From Vulcanimicrobiota bacterium (lineage in GTDB: Bacteria > Vulcanimicrobiota > Vulcanimicrobiia > Vulcanimicrobiales > Vulcanimicrobiaceae): 38,748 bases of DNA. A program made the translations under genes and the position numbers. The stretch lies in assembly GCA_019235995.1 (NCBI GenBank), contig JAFAJV010000016.1, positions 1-38,748 of the forward strand. Direction: 5' to 3'. This document shows, in pieces, positions 8,037 through 18,426 of this stretch (the first letter of the stretch is position 1; each line of letters opens with the position of its first letter). The notes beneath the pieces were generated by a model that searched no databases, was not told the origin of the DNA, and was given only the letters and a program-made list of their open reading frames with translations.

Positions 8037-8049
8037 ACTTAAGAGGGTT
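8022..8049. terminator. Possible bidirectional hairpin between convergent operons
   Basis: AACCCT at 8022-8027 pairs with AGGGTT at 8044-8049, with a 16-base loop that spans the stop codon of the plus-strand small gene and reaches the minus-strand stop. The stem is only six pairs and there is no T tract, so this is a weak candidate for the end of both the oxidase and heme A transcripts. Confidence 0.25.
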
Positions 8050-8966
8050 CAGTCGCCGGGATCTACCGCGACCCCGGCGGGCTGTATGAGATTTCCGTTC
8101 GTATACGTGCGAACGAGTTCGCCGCCGGGAAATTCGCGCGCGACGACCGAGTCGTTCGGCGTATCCACGCCGAAGACGACCTCCTCGCGTGCATCCAGCG
8201 CGATGTCGCCCCAAAGGTCCGTACCGCCCGTGTGGATCGCTCGCCCCGTCGGCGTACCGGCTTCGGTGAACTCCACCAGGGCGGGCTGTGACGGGGCGGT
8301 GTACGTCGGGATCAGCAGCGTTCGTGCTGCGGTCGCCTTAATGCCGCTCTCGGACTGCGCGGTCGGCTGCAGAAGATAGTATCCCGATTCGCGCGCGTGG
8401 CGCCAGCCGACCGTCGCGGGAAACGGCGACGCCCCGATGACGCCCGTCGCGAAGATGTTGCCGCCGAGATCGCAAGCGACATAAAACTCCAGGCCGCTCT
8501 GACCACTCTGCTGTGCTACGAGGCGGCGCGTCGGGTTCTTGTGGCCGGGCGGAAAGACGGCGATGCCGCCCAAGTTCAGCGAGTCCGCGACGAACGCCGT
8601 CCTATGGTGGCATACGGCGACGTCGTTGGGCTGGTTCGGATCGTGGAGCGCAGCGCTCGGCGTCGTCGAGCCGCGACGAAAGACGAGCACGTTGTTTGCG
8701 CCGGGGTTGGCCACCCACAAGTCGTGCTGCGCATCGACGAACAGCCCGGCGGGCGCTTTCACCCCGTCCGTAATGGAATAGCGCAGATTTCCCCGAATGT
8801 CGAACACGTCGACGAGGTTGTTGCTGTGGTCGGAGACGTACACGAGCGCCGTTTTCTGCACGTGGGCACGGAGCGCGGAACCCGCGTGGGCCGCCGGCGC
8901 CGCGGTGAACCCTGCGCCGCATGCGGACGTCACGGCAGCGAGGAGGAACAAGCACAAGTTCTTCAT
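8049..8966 (-). CDS. Secreted NHL/SMP-30-like beta-propeller protein
   Basis: A 305-residue exported protein. The N-terminus (MKNLCLFLLAAVTSAC) is a signal peptide; a cysteine follows TSA, so lipidation is possible but the lipobox is not canonical. The mature part has repeating blade-like segments such as ALVYVSDHSNNLVDVFD, LWVANPGANNVLVF and VAVDPGD, as in NHL or gluconolactonase-type propellers. Function is unknown; such proteins bind ligands or cell-surface partners. The ATG at 8966 has AGGAGA at 8975-8980. It is the last gene of the minus-strand run that begins with heme A synthase, 20 bases after its upstream neighbour. The broken gene at 26697-27647 appears to be of the same type. Confidence 0.8.
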   Translation of the reverse strand: MKNLCLFLLAAVTSACGAGFTAAPAAHAGSALRAHVQKTALVYVSDHSNNLVDVFDIRGNLRYSITDGVKAPAGLFVDAQHDLWVANPGANNVLVFRRGSTTPSAALHDPNQPNDVAVCHHRTAFVADSLNLGGIAVFPPGHKNPTRRLVAQQSGQSGLEFYVACDLGGNIFATGVIGASPFPATVGWRHARESGYYLLQPTAQSESGIKATAARTLLIPTYTAPSQPALVEFTEAGTPTGRAIHTGGTDLWGDIALDAREEVVFGVDTPNDSVVAREFPGGELVRTYTNGNLIQPAGVAVDPGD

Positions 8967-8986
8967 TGGTGAGATCTCCTCGAGAG

Positions 8987-9559
8987 CTATAAGTCCGAGC
9001 GGCGGCCGTGGCGGGTCGCGATGCCGATCGCGAGCAGCGGAATTTCCTCGTCCGGTAGCAGCCCGGTCGGCCTGCCGTCGATCTTGTGGATGCCGGCGTA
9101 GGCGGAAAACTCCACGAGCGCCGGGATCGTCGCGTTCGGCAAGCGTTTCTTGCCGAGCCATTCCCACTCGCCCGCGACGCCGCGGTCGGGATAGAGCACC
9201 GCGGCGTATCCGCAGGCACCAGGCTGCGACCGATCGTCGGGCTCGCGATAACGCACGTAGCCATCGAGGACGTAGATGGGCTTGAACGTTTGCAGATAGG
9301 CAATCACCGGAGCGACCAGCACGGCGATGAAGTAGCCGGCGAACGCGACCGCGCCGACCGCGAAGATCCAAGCGATCTTGATCAGCGTGGCGTCTGAGGG
9401 CACGTGCTGCGCTCGATAGACGATGCCCCACGTGAGCAAGCCCATGAAGAGCATGCCCAGCAGCGGCTCGATCGCGAGCGAGAAGCGCCCGGTCAGGCCG
9501 CGCCACACGACGGCGCGCTCCTTGCGCGTCCAGGCGCGGCGCGCCAACGAACCTGTCAT
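8987..9559 (-). CDS. Unknown two-helix membrane protein
   Basis: A 190-residue protein with two hydrophobic segments (about residues 30-48 and 62-88), the second ending in LQTFKPIYVLDGYVRYRE. The soluble C-terminal half contains GEWEWLGKKRLPNATIPALVEFSAYAGIHKIDG. The long central hydrophobic stretch followed by a soluble domain suggests a membrane-anchored sensor or scaffold. No family was recognised. The ATG at 9559 overlaps the AidB stop codon as ATGA, so it is translationally coupled to it. Confidence 0.7.
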   Translation of the reverse strand: MTGSLARRAWTRKERAVVWRGLTGRFSLAIEPLLGMLFMGLLTWGIVYRAQHVPSDATLIKIAWIFAVGAVAFAGYFIAVLVAPVIAYLQTFKPIYVLDGYVRYREPDDRSQPGACGYAAVLYPDRGVAGEWEWLGKKRLPNATIPALVEFSAYAGIHKIDGRPTGLLPDEEIPLLAIGIATRHGRRSDL

Positions 9560-11181
9560 ATTGCGGCGCGCTCCACGATCGTGCGCAACGCCGTGCCGGC
9601 CGGCAGGGTTCCGAGCGTCCGGCCATGTTCGCCGCCCATGCGGCTCGCCACGAACGCGTCGGAGACCTCGGCGGGCGCATATGCGAGCAGCAGGGCCGCC
9701 TGCCAGAGTTGCGCCATGCGCTCGGCGACGTCGCGTGCCTGTGCCTCGCCCAGCGCGGGATCACGGAGTTCGCTCTCGAGACGCTGTGCGTGCGCGGCGA
9801 TGCGCGGTTCGGCCAGCGCCGGCGCGACCTCGTCGCGCCACGCCGCGAGCGCGTCCGGCTGCTTGCGGAGGATGCGTAAGACGTCCAATGCGTTGATGTT
9901 ACCCGAACCTTCCCAGATGGAGTTGAGCGGAGCCTCGCGGTAGAGCCGCGGCATCACCGACTCTTCGACGTATCCGTTTCCACCAAGGCACTCCAGCGCC
10001 TCGCCGACGACGACCGGCGCTCGCTTGCAGACGTAGTATTTGCCGAGCGCCGTTCCGATGCGCCGCAGCGCGGCGCGCTCTTCTCCGGCCGAGTCGTCGA
10101 CGGCGCGTGCGATGCGCACGCAGAGCGCCATGGCCGCCTCCGATTCGAGCGCGAGGTCGGCCAGCACGTTCTGCATCAGCGGATGCTCGATCAGCGTCTT
10201 CCCGAACGCGCGGCGATACGTCGCGTGATGGATCGCCGCCACCAGCGCGGCCCGCTGCAGCGCCGCGGACCCGATCGCGCAGTCCAGCCGCGTGGAGTTC
10301 ACCATCTCGACGATGCGCGCGAGTCCCTCGCCCTCGCCGCCGATCAGCCAGCCCGCCGTCGAATCGAACTCGACCTCGGCGGAGGCGTTGCTGCGATTTC
10401 CGAGCTTGTCCTTGAGCCGCGCGATCGCGAACGCGTTGCGCGTCCCGTCGGGGAGCACGCGCGGCACGAGGAAGCAAGACAAACCTTTCCCAGTCTGCGC
10501 GAGCACGAGGAACGCGTCGCTCATCGGCGCGCTGCAGAACCACTTGTGCCCCCTGAGGCGGTACTCGCGTCCCGGCCCGCGGGCGGCGGCAGGTTCCGCA
10601 CGGGTCGTGTTGGCCCGCACGTCGGAGCCGCCTTGCTTCTCCGTCATGCCCATCCCGCACAGCCCCGCGCGCTTCGCGGCGATCGGAATCAGACGCGGAT
10701 CGTATTCGGGCTGCGTCAGCGGCGCCGTCCATTCCGCCAGCTCGCGCTCGGCGCGCAGCACCGGAACGGCCGCATACGTCATCGAGATCGGGCAGCCATG
10801 GCCCGATTCGACCTGCCCCCACACGTAGAATTTCACGGCGCGGCGCAGATGCGCGAACGGCCGCGCGTCCTGCCAGGGCGTACCGTGCAGCCCGGCGCGC
10901 GTAGCGTGGCTTAACAGTGCGTGCCAAGCCGGATGAAAGCGCACCTCGTCGACGCGGTTGCCGAAGCGATCGTGCGTGTGCAGCGCCGGCGGATGCTCGT
11001 TGGCGTCGAAGCCGAGCGCGATGACGTCGCCGCGTCCGGCGACCTCGCCCAGTGCCGCCATCTCGCCGGTCGAAGCGTCGGGCGCGACGTAGGCGATCGC
11101 GTCGTTCAACGCGCGGTCCGACGCGAAGACGTTGTAATTCTCGAGCGGCGGAGGTTGATTCTCCACGACGTGCGTCGCCAT
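9556..11181 (-). CDS. aidB: AidB-family acyl-CoA dehydrogenase
   Basis: A 541-residue FAD enzyme that aligns along its whole length with E. coli AidB, the flavoprotein induced in the adaptive response to DNA alkylation. Recognisable landmarks are VRFHPAWHALLSHA, CPISMTYAA, GMGMTEKQGGSDV with the FAD-contact residues, GHKWFCSAPMSDAFLVLAQT, KDKLGNRSNAS, and ECLGGNGYVEES. The family glutamate is at E424 in the motif SIWEGSGNI. E. coli AidB has weak isovaleryl-CoA dehydrogenase activity and binds DNA; which role applies here is unknown. It lies 15 bases after the MFS gene and overlaps the following membrane-protein gene by four bases, inside an operon headed by heme A synthesis genes. Confidence 0.9.
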   Translation of the reverse strand: MATHVVENQPPPLENYNVFASDRALNDAIAYVAPDASTGEMAALGEVAGRGDVIALGFDANEHPPALHTHDRFGNRVDEVRFHPAWHALLSHATRAGLHGTPWQDARPFAHLRRAVKFYVWGQVESGHGCPISMTYAAVPVLRAERELAEWTAPLTQPEYDPRLIPIAAKRAGLCGMGMTEKQGGSDVRANTTRAEPAAARGPGREYRLRGHKWFCSAPMSDAFLVLAQTGKGLSCFLVPRVLPDGTRNAFAIARLKDKLGNRSNASAEVEFDSTAGWLIGGEGEGLARIVEMVNSTRLDCAIGSAALQRAALVAAIHHATYRRAFGKTLIEHPLMQNVLADLALESEAAMALCVRIARAVDDSAGEERAALRRIGTALGKYYVCKRAPVVVGEALECLGGNGYVEESVMPRLYREAPLNSIWEGSGNINALDVLRILRKQPDALAAWRDEVAPALAEPRIAAHAQRLESELRDPALGEAQARDVAERMAQLWQAALLLAYAPAEVSDAFVASRMGGEHGRTLGTLPAGTALRTIVERAAI

Positions 11182-11196
11182 GCCGGGAGCTTCGCG

Positions 11197-12537
11197 CTAG
11201 AGTGCTCCGGCGGCTGCCTCTTCGATTGGGCGGCTGCGCTCGTCGCGCTGCGGTTTGAGCCGCGCCGCGAGGACCAGGGCCACGAACGCGACGCCGCAAA
11301 AGGCCAGATAGGCGTGCCGATAGCCCGCGATCTCGCTTCCGGCCGTCGCGAAGAAGTTCCCTGCCATCGCGGTGCCGAGGATCTGCCCGACGATCAGCAT
11401 CTGGCTCAACAGTCCCACCGCGGTGGCTCGCGAGCGTTCGGGTGTTTCGTTCGTCACGATGTAGCGGGTCGGCGCTCCCAGCAGCGCGCCGAATCCGGCG
11501 CCCGCGACGATCATCGCGAGCAGCGCCGGCGCGAGCATTTGAAAGCCGAGCGCGAAGATCGCCAGTCCAAGCTCGGTGAGCGCTGTGCCCAACAGCAGCA
11601 CGTCGCGACTGCCGATGCGATCGAGCGCGCGCCCTGACGCCGGGATTACTACCACGAATGTGAGCGCGCCGAGCGCCGCGACGAATCCCGCTGCGGCGTA
11701 CGAGAGTCCCTGCGCTCCGACCAGCACCGTCGGAATGAAGAACAGCGAGCCTTCCAACACGCCGATGATCAGCTCGAGTGCGTAGGTCGTGACGAGCTGC
11801 GGGCGGCTCAGGAGCTCCAGCGGAACGATCGGCGACGGCGTCAGCGTCTCCCATACGACGAATCCGGAGAGCACGGCACCGCCGAGCAGGCCGATCACGA
11901 GGTGTGCACCGATCAATCCGTCCATTACCGCGAGCAATCCGACACAGAGCAGCGCGAGTCCGACGGCGTCGAAGCGGCCGCGCCGCCGCGGCGCCTCGCT
12001 CGGAATGTCGCGCAGCGCGCGCGCGATGACGGCGACGGCGAGCGGAACGTTCGCCGCAAAGATCCAGCGCCAGGAGACGTAGTGCGTGATCAAGCCGCCG
12101 AGGCTCGGGCCGACGACGGCGGCTAAACCCCACGTGGCGGCGACCATTCCGAGCGCCGCGCCACGGCGGCCGGCGGGAACGACGTCGCCGATCGTGGCCG
12201 TCGCGACCGGGAATATGCCGCCCGCACCGAGCGCCTGTATCGCGCGAGCGGCCAGGAAGACGGCGTAGCTCGGCGCGGCGATCGCGAGGATGCTGCCGGC
12301 GGCGAAAACGGCGACGCAGGCGACGTAGACGGGACGGCGTCCGTAACGGTCGGCGAGCGTGCTCGCGAGCGCGATCGAAACGACCGTAACGAGCAGGTAG
12401 AGCGTGAAGACCCACGCGAGGTCGCCGGTCTGCACCGAAAAATCGCGGCCGAGCGCGGGCAGCGCGGGCGAGAGCACGCTGAGGTCGAGCGCTCCGGCGA
12501 AGACGCCGAGCCCGAGCGTCCAGAGCAGCCGGTTCAC
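11197..12537 (-). CDS. MFS transporter (drug-efflux type)
   Basis: A 446-residue inner-membrane transporter of the major facilitator superfamily with about 12 to 14 helices. Motif A is clear between helices 2 and 3 (LADRYGRRP, residues 61-69), and the GPSLGGLITHYVSWRWIFAANVP stretch after helix 5 is the antiporter motif C plus the following loop typical of DHA2-type multidrug exporters. Substrate unknown. The GTG at 12537 overlaps the ctaB stop codon as GTGA; the reading frame continues upstream, but that part is out-of-frame ctaB. The operon position between heme O synthase and AidB does not itself explain the substrate. Confidence 0.88.
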   Translation of the reverse strand: MNRLLWTLGLGVFAGALDLSVLSPALPALGRDFSVQTGDLAWVFTLYLLVTVVSIALASTLADRYGRRPVYVACVAVFAAGSILAIAAPSYAVFLAARAIQALGAGGIFPVATATIGDVVPAGRRGAALGMVAATWGLAAVVGPSLGGLITHYVSWRWIFAANVPLAVAVIARALRDIPSEAPRRRGRFDAVGLALLCVGLLAVMDGLIGAHLVIGLLGGAVLSGFVVWETLTPSPIVPLELLSRPQLVTTYALELIIGVLEGSLFFIPTVLVGAQGLSYAAAGFVAALGALTFVVVIPASGRALDRIGSRDVLLLGTALTELGLAIFALGFQMLAPALLAMIVAGAGFGALLGAPTRYIVTNETPERSRATAVGLLSQMLIVGQILGTAMAGNFFATAGSEIAGYRHAYLAFCGVAFVALVLAARLKPQRDERSRPIEEAAAGAL

Positions 12538-13406
12538 GACACGATGCGGTCGATCACCATCACGGCGCACATCAGCGCGAGGTAAAGGAGCGAAAAGCGG
12601 AAGAGCTTGCGAGCCTGCAGCGTGCCGCTGCGTTCGCGCCACGTGCGCACCGCATCGAGCACGAAGAGGCCGCCCAGCGCGGCCGCCGCCGCTAAGTAGA
12701 ACGCGCCCATGACGTGCAGCGGGTAGAGTGCGAGCGATGCCGCGACCAGCACGAGGCTGTAGTAGACGATTTCGCGCTTCGTGCGTTCGATGCCGTAGAC
12801 GTTGGGAAACATCGGGACCTTGGCCTTGCCGTACTCGGTCTCGGTCATGAGCGCGAGCGACCAGAAGTGCGGCGGCGTCCAGAGAAAGATCAGCGCGAAC
12901 AGGCCGAGCGCGGGACCGCCGATCGTATGCGTGACCGCGGCCCAGCCCACGAGCGGGGGCACCGCGCCGGCGGCGCCTCCGATGACGATGTTGAGCGGAG
13001 TCACGCGCTTGAGCCACATCGTGTAGACGCCGACATAGTAGACGTTGCCGGCCAGCGAGAGCCACGCGGCGAGCGGATTGACGAGCAGGTAGAAGATCGT
13101 GAACGACGCTCCGCCCGCGAGCACGGCGTAGATCGTCGCGTCGCGCCGCGAGAGGCGACCGGCCGGTATCGGGCGCGACTGCGTGCGCTTCATCACGCGG
13201 TCGATGTCGGCGTCCCAGACGCAGTTCAGCGCGCCGGCCGAGGCCGCGGCCAGCGCGCCCGCGAGCAGCGTCCAGAAGAGCAGCGAAAGGCTTGGAATGC
13301 CCCGCGCCGCCATGACCATCGCGGCCGCGGTCGTGACGAGCAGCAGCGCGATGATGCGCGGTTTCGAGAGCTCGTAGTAATCCTCGAGCCGCGCAATCGC
13401 CGTCAT
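12534..13406 (-). CDS. ctaB: Protoheme IX farnesyltransferase (heme O synthase)
   Basis: A 290-residue UbiA-superfamily prenyltransferase with about nine helices that converts heme B to heme O with farnesyl diphosphate. The first aspartate-rich motif is N61-x3-D65-x3-D69 (NCVWDADID) followed by KRTQSRPIPAG. The heme-specific segment with W in LIFLWTPPHFWSLAL and YGKAKVPMFPNVYG is also present, which separates CtaB from quinone-pathway UbiA enzymes. The ATG at 13406 overlaps the ctaA stop. It supplies heme O to CtaA for the oxidase encoded at 4209-7607. Confidence 0.95.
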   Translation of the reverse strand: MTAIARLEDYYELSKPRIIALLLVTTAAAMVMAARGIPSLSLLFWTLLAGALAAASAGALNCVWDADIDRVMKRTQSRPIPAGRLSRRDATIYAVLAGGASFTIFYLLVNPLAAWLSLAGNVYYVGVYTMWLKRVTPLNIVIGGAAGAVPPLVGWAAVTHTIGGPALGLFALIFLWTPPHFWSLALMTETEYGKAKVPMFPNVYGIERTKREIVYYSLVLVAASLALYPLHVMGAFYLAAAAALGGLFVLDAVRTWRERSGTLQARKLFRFSLLYLALMCAVMVIDRIVS

Positions 13407-14326
13407 CGCTGCGGGCTACTTTCGCGCAAGCGCCGCGAAGCGACGCCCGGCGCGGCGTCGAGCGCCGCGAAAATGGTCGCCACGAAGAACGTCAGGAAAA
13501 CGAGCGCGGCGTTGACCGCGTGCGCTTCGCGCAGATCCGTTGGCAGCCGCAGGGCCACGTTGAGCAGGCCGAGTAGCACCTGAAGGCTTACGAGCGCGAC
13601 GCCGAGCGAGACCGCCGCGCGCAGCCGCGCCGGCGAGGATTGCGCCCAAACGAGCGCGAGCGCGCCGGCGGCGCAGATCAGCGTCGCGGCCGCCGCGATG
13701 CGATGCAGCATCTGCACGAACTGGCCCGACGTGTACACGACGACGTTTCCGGCGCAGTCCGGTATCGACAGGCACGCGAGTCCCGCGCCGCTGGAGCTGA
13801 CGTACGCGCCGACGCACATCGTCGCGAACGCGACGAGCGCCGTTGCTCCCACCACGGCGACGGCGGCCGAGAAGCCGCGTGCCGGGGGCTCCGTCCGCGC
13901 CGCGTCGGCGGCGGCTGCGAAGACGGCCATCGCCGACAACGCGGCGATCAACGCCATGGCGGTCGCCCAATGCAGCACGACGGAGATCGGCGTGTTCGCG
14001 AGTCGTACGGTCTCGGCGCCGAGAAAAACCTGCACGAAGAACAGGGCGACGATGACGGCCAGCGTGGGGCCGATGAACGGCAGACGGCGTTTGCGCCACG
14101 CGGCGGCGATGAGCGCGACGACGAGCGGCGCGACTGCGAACGCGAGCAGGCGATGCGTCCATTCCCAGAGCGTACCGTCGGTCATCGACGGCACGAGGCG
14201 TCCGCGGCATAGGGGCCAGTCGGGGCACGTGAGCCCGGCGCCATTGATGCGCGTCCAGCTCCCCAACACGACGGTCATCAGCGCCACGATATCGGCGGCC
14301 AATGCCAAACGCAGGAGCTGTTTCAT
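13403..14326 (-). CDS. ctaA: Heme A synthase (COX15/CtaA family)
   Basis: A 307-residue, eight-helix membrane monooxygenase that oxidises the C8 methyl of heme O to give heme A. Histidine ligands occur in WTHRL, LHWATA, LHRIAA and EAHAVNA, one per four-helix half. Two extracytoplasmic cysteine pairs are present: C34 and C40 (TCPDWPLC) and a second in ACLSIPDC, as in Bacillus-type CtaA. The ATG at 14326 has no strong ribosome site. It is the first gene of a minus-strand operon and shares a 61-base divergent spacer with the lipoprotein gene at 14388; that spacer holds a 12-base palindrome at 14341-14352, which may be chance in GC-rich DNA. Confidence 0.95.
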   Translation of the reverse strand: MKQLLRLALAADIVALMTVVLGSWTRINGAGLTCPDWPLCRGRLVPSMTDGTLWEWTHRLLAFAVAPLVVALIAAAWRKRRLPFIGPTLAVIVALFFVQVFLGAETVRLANTPISVVLHWATAMALIAALSAMAVFAAAADAARTEPPARGFSAAVAVVGATALVAFATMCVGAYVSSSGAGLACLSIPDCAGNVVVYTSGQFVQMLHRIAAAATLICAAGALALVWAQSSPARLRAAVSLGVALVSLQVLLGLLNVALRLPTDLREAHAVNAALVFLTFFVATIFAALDAAPGVASRRLRESSPQR

Positions 14327-14387
14327 CGTCCTTTAGCGTACCGTCGCGACGGCAGCGCGGGCAACGACATTTGAGGATAAAATTTTC

Positions 14388-14876
14388 GTGTGCCGGGGAG
14401 GCCGCCGGTCGGTACGGGCGAAGCGGACGGCCGTGAAGCGCTGGTCGGCCCTGGCAGGTCTAGCTGTAGGGCTCATCTTGCTGGCCGGATGTCGCGAAGT
14501 TCGCGTAAAGACGCTGGCAGTTGGCACGACCACCGTTCTTGGAGGGAACCAAATCCTTATAGTACGCGATGCCGAAGCCCTGGGCAAGCTGGGAATTCAC
14601 GCGCCGGTGCACTATAAAAGCGAGTTCGGCGCCGTATTGTTGATGGGCCCGCACGACCGTACCGGTTACAAGCAGATCGTCGAGTCCATCCGCGCCACGC
14701 CCGAGCGCGTGAGGGTCGTCGCATTCGAACAGGCGCCTGCCGACGGCGGCGAGCCGACGCCGGCCTACCGCTCCTTCACGCTCTGGATCGTGCCCAACAG
14801 CGTCTATCGGCGCGGCGTGCGCGTCGAGGTCGTCACGCCGAGCAACGAGCCGATCGCGGTCACGTCATTGCCGTGA
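14388..14876 (+). CDS. Predicted lipoprotein upstream of GH130 enzyme
   Basis: A protein of 162 residues if started at GTG 14388 (GAGGAT lies at 14373-14378) or 147 residues from GTG 14433, which gives a more usual signal peptide beginning KRWSALAG. The hydrophobic core ends in the lipobox LLAGC, so it is predicted to be an outer- or inner-membrane lipoprotein. The rest includes a segment resembling a small beta-rich domain (VLLMGPHDRTGYKQIV and YRSFTLWIVP). No named family was recognised. Its stop overlaps the GTG of the GH130 gene, coupling the two. Confidence 0.7.
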   Translation: MCRGGRRSVRAKRTAVKRWSALAGLAVGLILLAGCREVRVKTLAVGTTTVLGGNQILIVRDAEALGKLGIHAPVHYKSEFGAVLLMGPHDRTGYKQIVESIRATPERVRVVAFEQAPADGGEPTPAYRSFTLWIVPNSVYRRGVRVEVVTPSNEPIAVTSLP

Positions 14877-15982
14877 TCTCTCCCCGAAGAACGACGCCGT
14901 CCCTCGAGCCGCTACCCCAGCTCGGCGTTCGCGTGCAGCGGCTCGGCCTGGTGCTCGAGCCTGACGGCGATCCGGCCGAGGCCGGCGGCATCCTGAATCC
15001 GGGCGCGACGCGCGCGCCCGGAGGCGAGTTGTTGCTCTATCCGCGCTGCGTCGCCGAAGGGAACGTCTCGCGGATCGGCATCGTTCGCACGCAAGCCGCG
15101 AACCGCGGCTTCGAGGTCGAACGCCTCGCCTTCGCGCTGCAGCCGGAGGCGCCGTATGAGATGCGCCCGCGCGGCGGTTACGGCTGCGAGGATCCGCGCG
15201 TCACGCACGTCGCGGAGCTCGGGGCGTATGTGATGGCGTACACTGCGGTCGGACCGGACGGCCCGCGCGTCGCGCTCGCAATCTCCACGGACGCCTACCG
15301 CTGGGAGCGTATGGGCCCGGTGCGGTTTCCCGGAACGGCGACGCATTCGGGCGACGACAAGGACGCGGCGTTCTTTCCAGAGCCTGTGCTCTCGCCGAAA
15401 GGCAAGCGCTGCTTGGCCTTCTACCATCGGCCGATGCTGCATCTCTCGAGCGTCGACGGGCGCGCCGCCGTGCCAATGATCGAGCGCATGCCGTACGAGG
15501 ATCGCGAATCCATCTGCATCGCCTACGTGCCGCTCGGGCCGGCGCTCAAGGATCACGCCAAGCTCTGCAACGTCGGCGAAACGGTCCAGGTGCTCTCGCC
15601 GGACGCGCGCTGGGGATCGATCAAGATCGGCGCCGGCACGCCGCCGGTGCGGATCGCCTTGACCGGCGGCGACGTGTGGATGGCGCTCTTCCACGGCGTG
15701 GACGTCGTCAACGACGGCGCGCGCAAGCCGTTCTTGCGCTACAGCGCCGGCATCGTGATTCACGACCTCGAGCGTCCCGACCGCGTGCTCTATCGATCGC
15801 CGGAGCCGATCATGGTGCCAGAGTCGCGACGCGAGCGGCGCGGCGTGGTCGACAACGTCGTGTTCCCGACCGGCATTGATCCGCGCCCGGACCTCGGCGA
15901 GCGCGTCTTCGACGTCTACTACGGCATGGGCGACTACTCGGTCGGCGCGGCGCGCGTTTCGATCGAGCCTCTCAACACCTGA
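14873..15982 (+). CDS. GH130 family beta-mannoside phosphorylase/hydrolase-like enzyme
   Basis: A 369-residue five-bladed propeller enzyme of glycoside hydrolase family 130, which phosphorolyses (or in some subgroups hydrolyses) beta-mannosides. Visible family features are NPGATRAPGGELLLYPR near the N-terminus, GCEDPRVT with the conserved aspartate, DDKDAAFFPEPV, the phosphate-site region around WGSIKIGAGTPP, and GVVDNVVFPTG followed by VYYGMGDYSVG. There is no signal peptide, so it acts in the cytoplasm. The start is GTG, overlapping the upstream lipoprotein stop. Whether it acts on mannosyl-glucose, mannobiose or mannosyl-GlcNAc units cannot be decided here. Confidence 0.9.
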   Translation: MISPRRTTPSLEPLPQLGVRVQRLGLVLEPDGDPAEAGGILNPGATRAPGGELLLYPRCVAEGNVSRIGIVRTQAANRGFEVERLAFALQPEAPYEMRPRGGYGCEDPRVTHVAELGAYVMAYTAVGPDGPRVALAISTDAYRWERMGPVRFPGTATHSGDDKDAAFFPEPVLSPKGKRCLAFYHRPMLHLSSVDGRAAVPMIERMPYEDRESICIAYVPLGPALKDHAKLCNVGETVQVLSPDARWGSIKIGAGTPPVRIALTGGDVWMALFHGVDVVNDGARKPFLRYSAGIVIHDLERPDRVLYRSPEPIMVPESRRERRGVVDNVVFPTGIDPRPDLGERVFDVYYGMGDYSVGAARVSIEPLNT

Positions 15983-16465
15983 GTGCTGCGATATCTGATT
16001 CTATCGACGGTCATCATCTTGAGCGCCGCTGTGCTCGCGACCGCGTGGGCGAATCGCGACCTGATTCGGATCAAGATCGGCAGCGTCTACGCGCGCGTGC
16101 CGCCAAAGGCCGGCGGCTCGGGCCCGCCGGAGCCGGCGCCGAGCGCGGCGCTGCGCGGCGATGCGCCCTGGGCGCTCTCGGCCCTGCCCGATTGTCTGAC
16201 CCAGGTCTCCGAGTCGTCGGGCCCAACGGCGTACGTGCGCTCGCGGCTGCCCCGCGGCGCAGCGGCGATTGTGCCGCCGGCCACGTTGGTGTATGGTGAT
16301 TGCACCATCACCATCGCCGGTGATCAAGCCGACGTGTGGCGGGGAGCCGATCGCCTGCATATTCCGCCGCGCGCGCAGTTTTTTCGCGCCTCACGGTTCC
16401 TCGCGCTCCTGCGCGAGGATTCGCACGGCGCCCAGCTGCGGGTGTACGAACCGGCACAACGTTGA
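15983..16465 (+). CDS. Unknown protein with one N-terminal membrane helix
   Basis: A 160-residue protein with a single N-terminal helix (about residues 4-23, LILSTVIILSAAVLATAWA) and a soluble, probably extracytoplasmic, C-terminal domain with two cysteines (PDC and GDC) that could form a disulfide. The GTG start follows the GH130 stop with no intervening base. Ends nine bases before prfC. No family recognised; the small proline-rich linker after the helix and the conserved-looking cysteines suggest a secreted or anchored accessory protein. Confidence 0.65.
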   Translation: MLRYLILSTVIILSAAVLATAWANRDLIRIKIGSVYARVPPKAGGSGPPEPAPSAALRGDAPWALSALPDCLTQVSESSGPTAYVRSRLPRGAAAIVPPATLVYGDCTITIAGDQADVWRGADRLHIPPRAQFFRASRFLALLREDSHGAQLRVYEPAQR

Positions 16466-16474
16466 CGAGGTAAC

Positions 16475-18066
<1,592 letters not shown>

Positions 18067-18070
<4 letters not shown>

Positions 18071-18426
18071 CGATCGCGCGCGGGCTGCTGGTCGCGGGCG
18101 CCCTCGCGGCGCTGGCGGACTGCACGTTGCAGAATCGCAACGAGCGCGAGGCCGATCGCATCACTCGCGCGGTGATCGGCAACGACCTGCGGCCCGTCCA
18201 GGACGACATCGCCAAGGGCATCACGATCACGCGCGTCAAGGTGGCGCAGTGGTCGGACGAGCTCAACGCACAGGGCAAGCTGCTCTCGGTCAAGGAGACG
18301 ACGGCCGGCTGCGATCCGGGCTGGCATTGCTTCGACGTGAAATTCGCGAAGCACGATTACGTCGAGCGGATGCGCTTCGACGAAAACGGTAAGGTGGTCG
18401 ACTGGGACTTTCACATGGCTCGGTGA
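18067..18426 (+). CDS. Small exported protein of unknown function
   Basis: A 119-residue protein with an N-terminal hydrophobic signal (ARGLLVAGALAALADC) that resembles a lipoprotein signal, but the residue before the cysteine is aspartate, so lipidation is uncertain. The remainder has a pair of cysteines in AGCDPGWHCFDV. GTG at 18067 overlaps the prfC stop, and its own stop overlaps the dehydratase start, which supports a real, co-translated gene. No family recognised. Confidence 0.6.

Noticed and set aside
9899-12415. Very long minus-strand frame of about 838 codons across the AidB and MFS genes
   Set aside because: It is an out-of-frame reading of two real genes on the same strand, extremely arginine-rich and without any domain.
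14341-14352. Palindrome CCGTCGCGACGG in the ctaA divergent spacer as an operator
   Set aside because: CG-rich palindromes of this kind are common by chance here; not supported without conservation.
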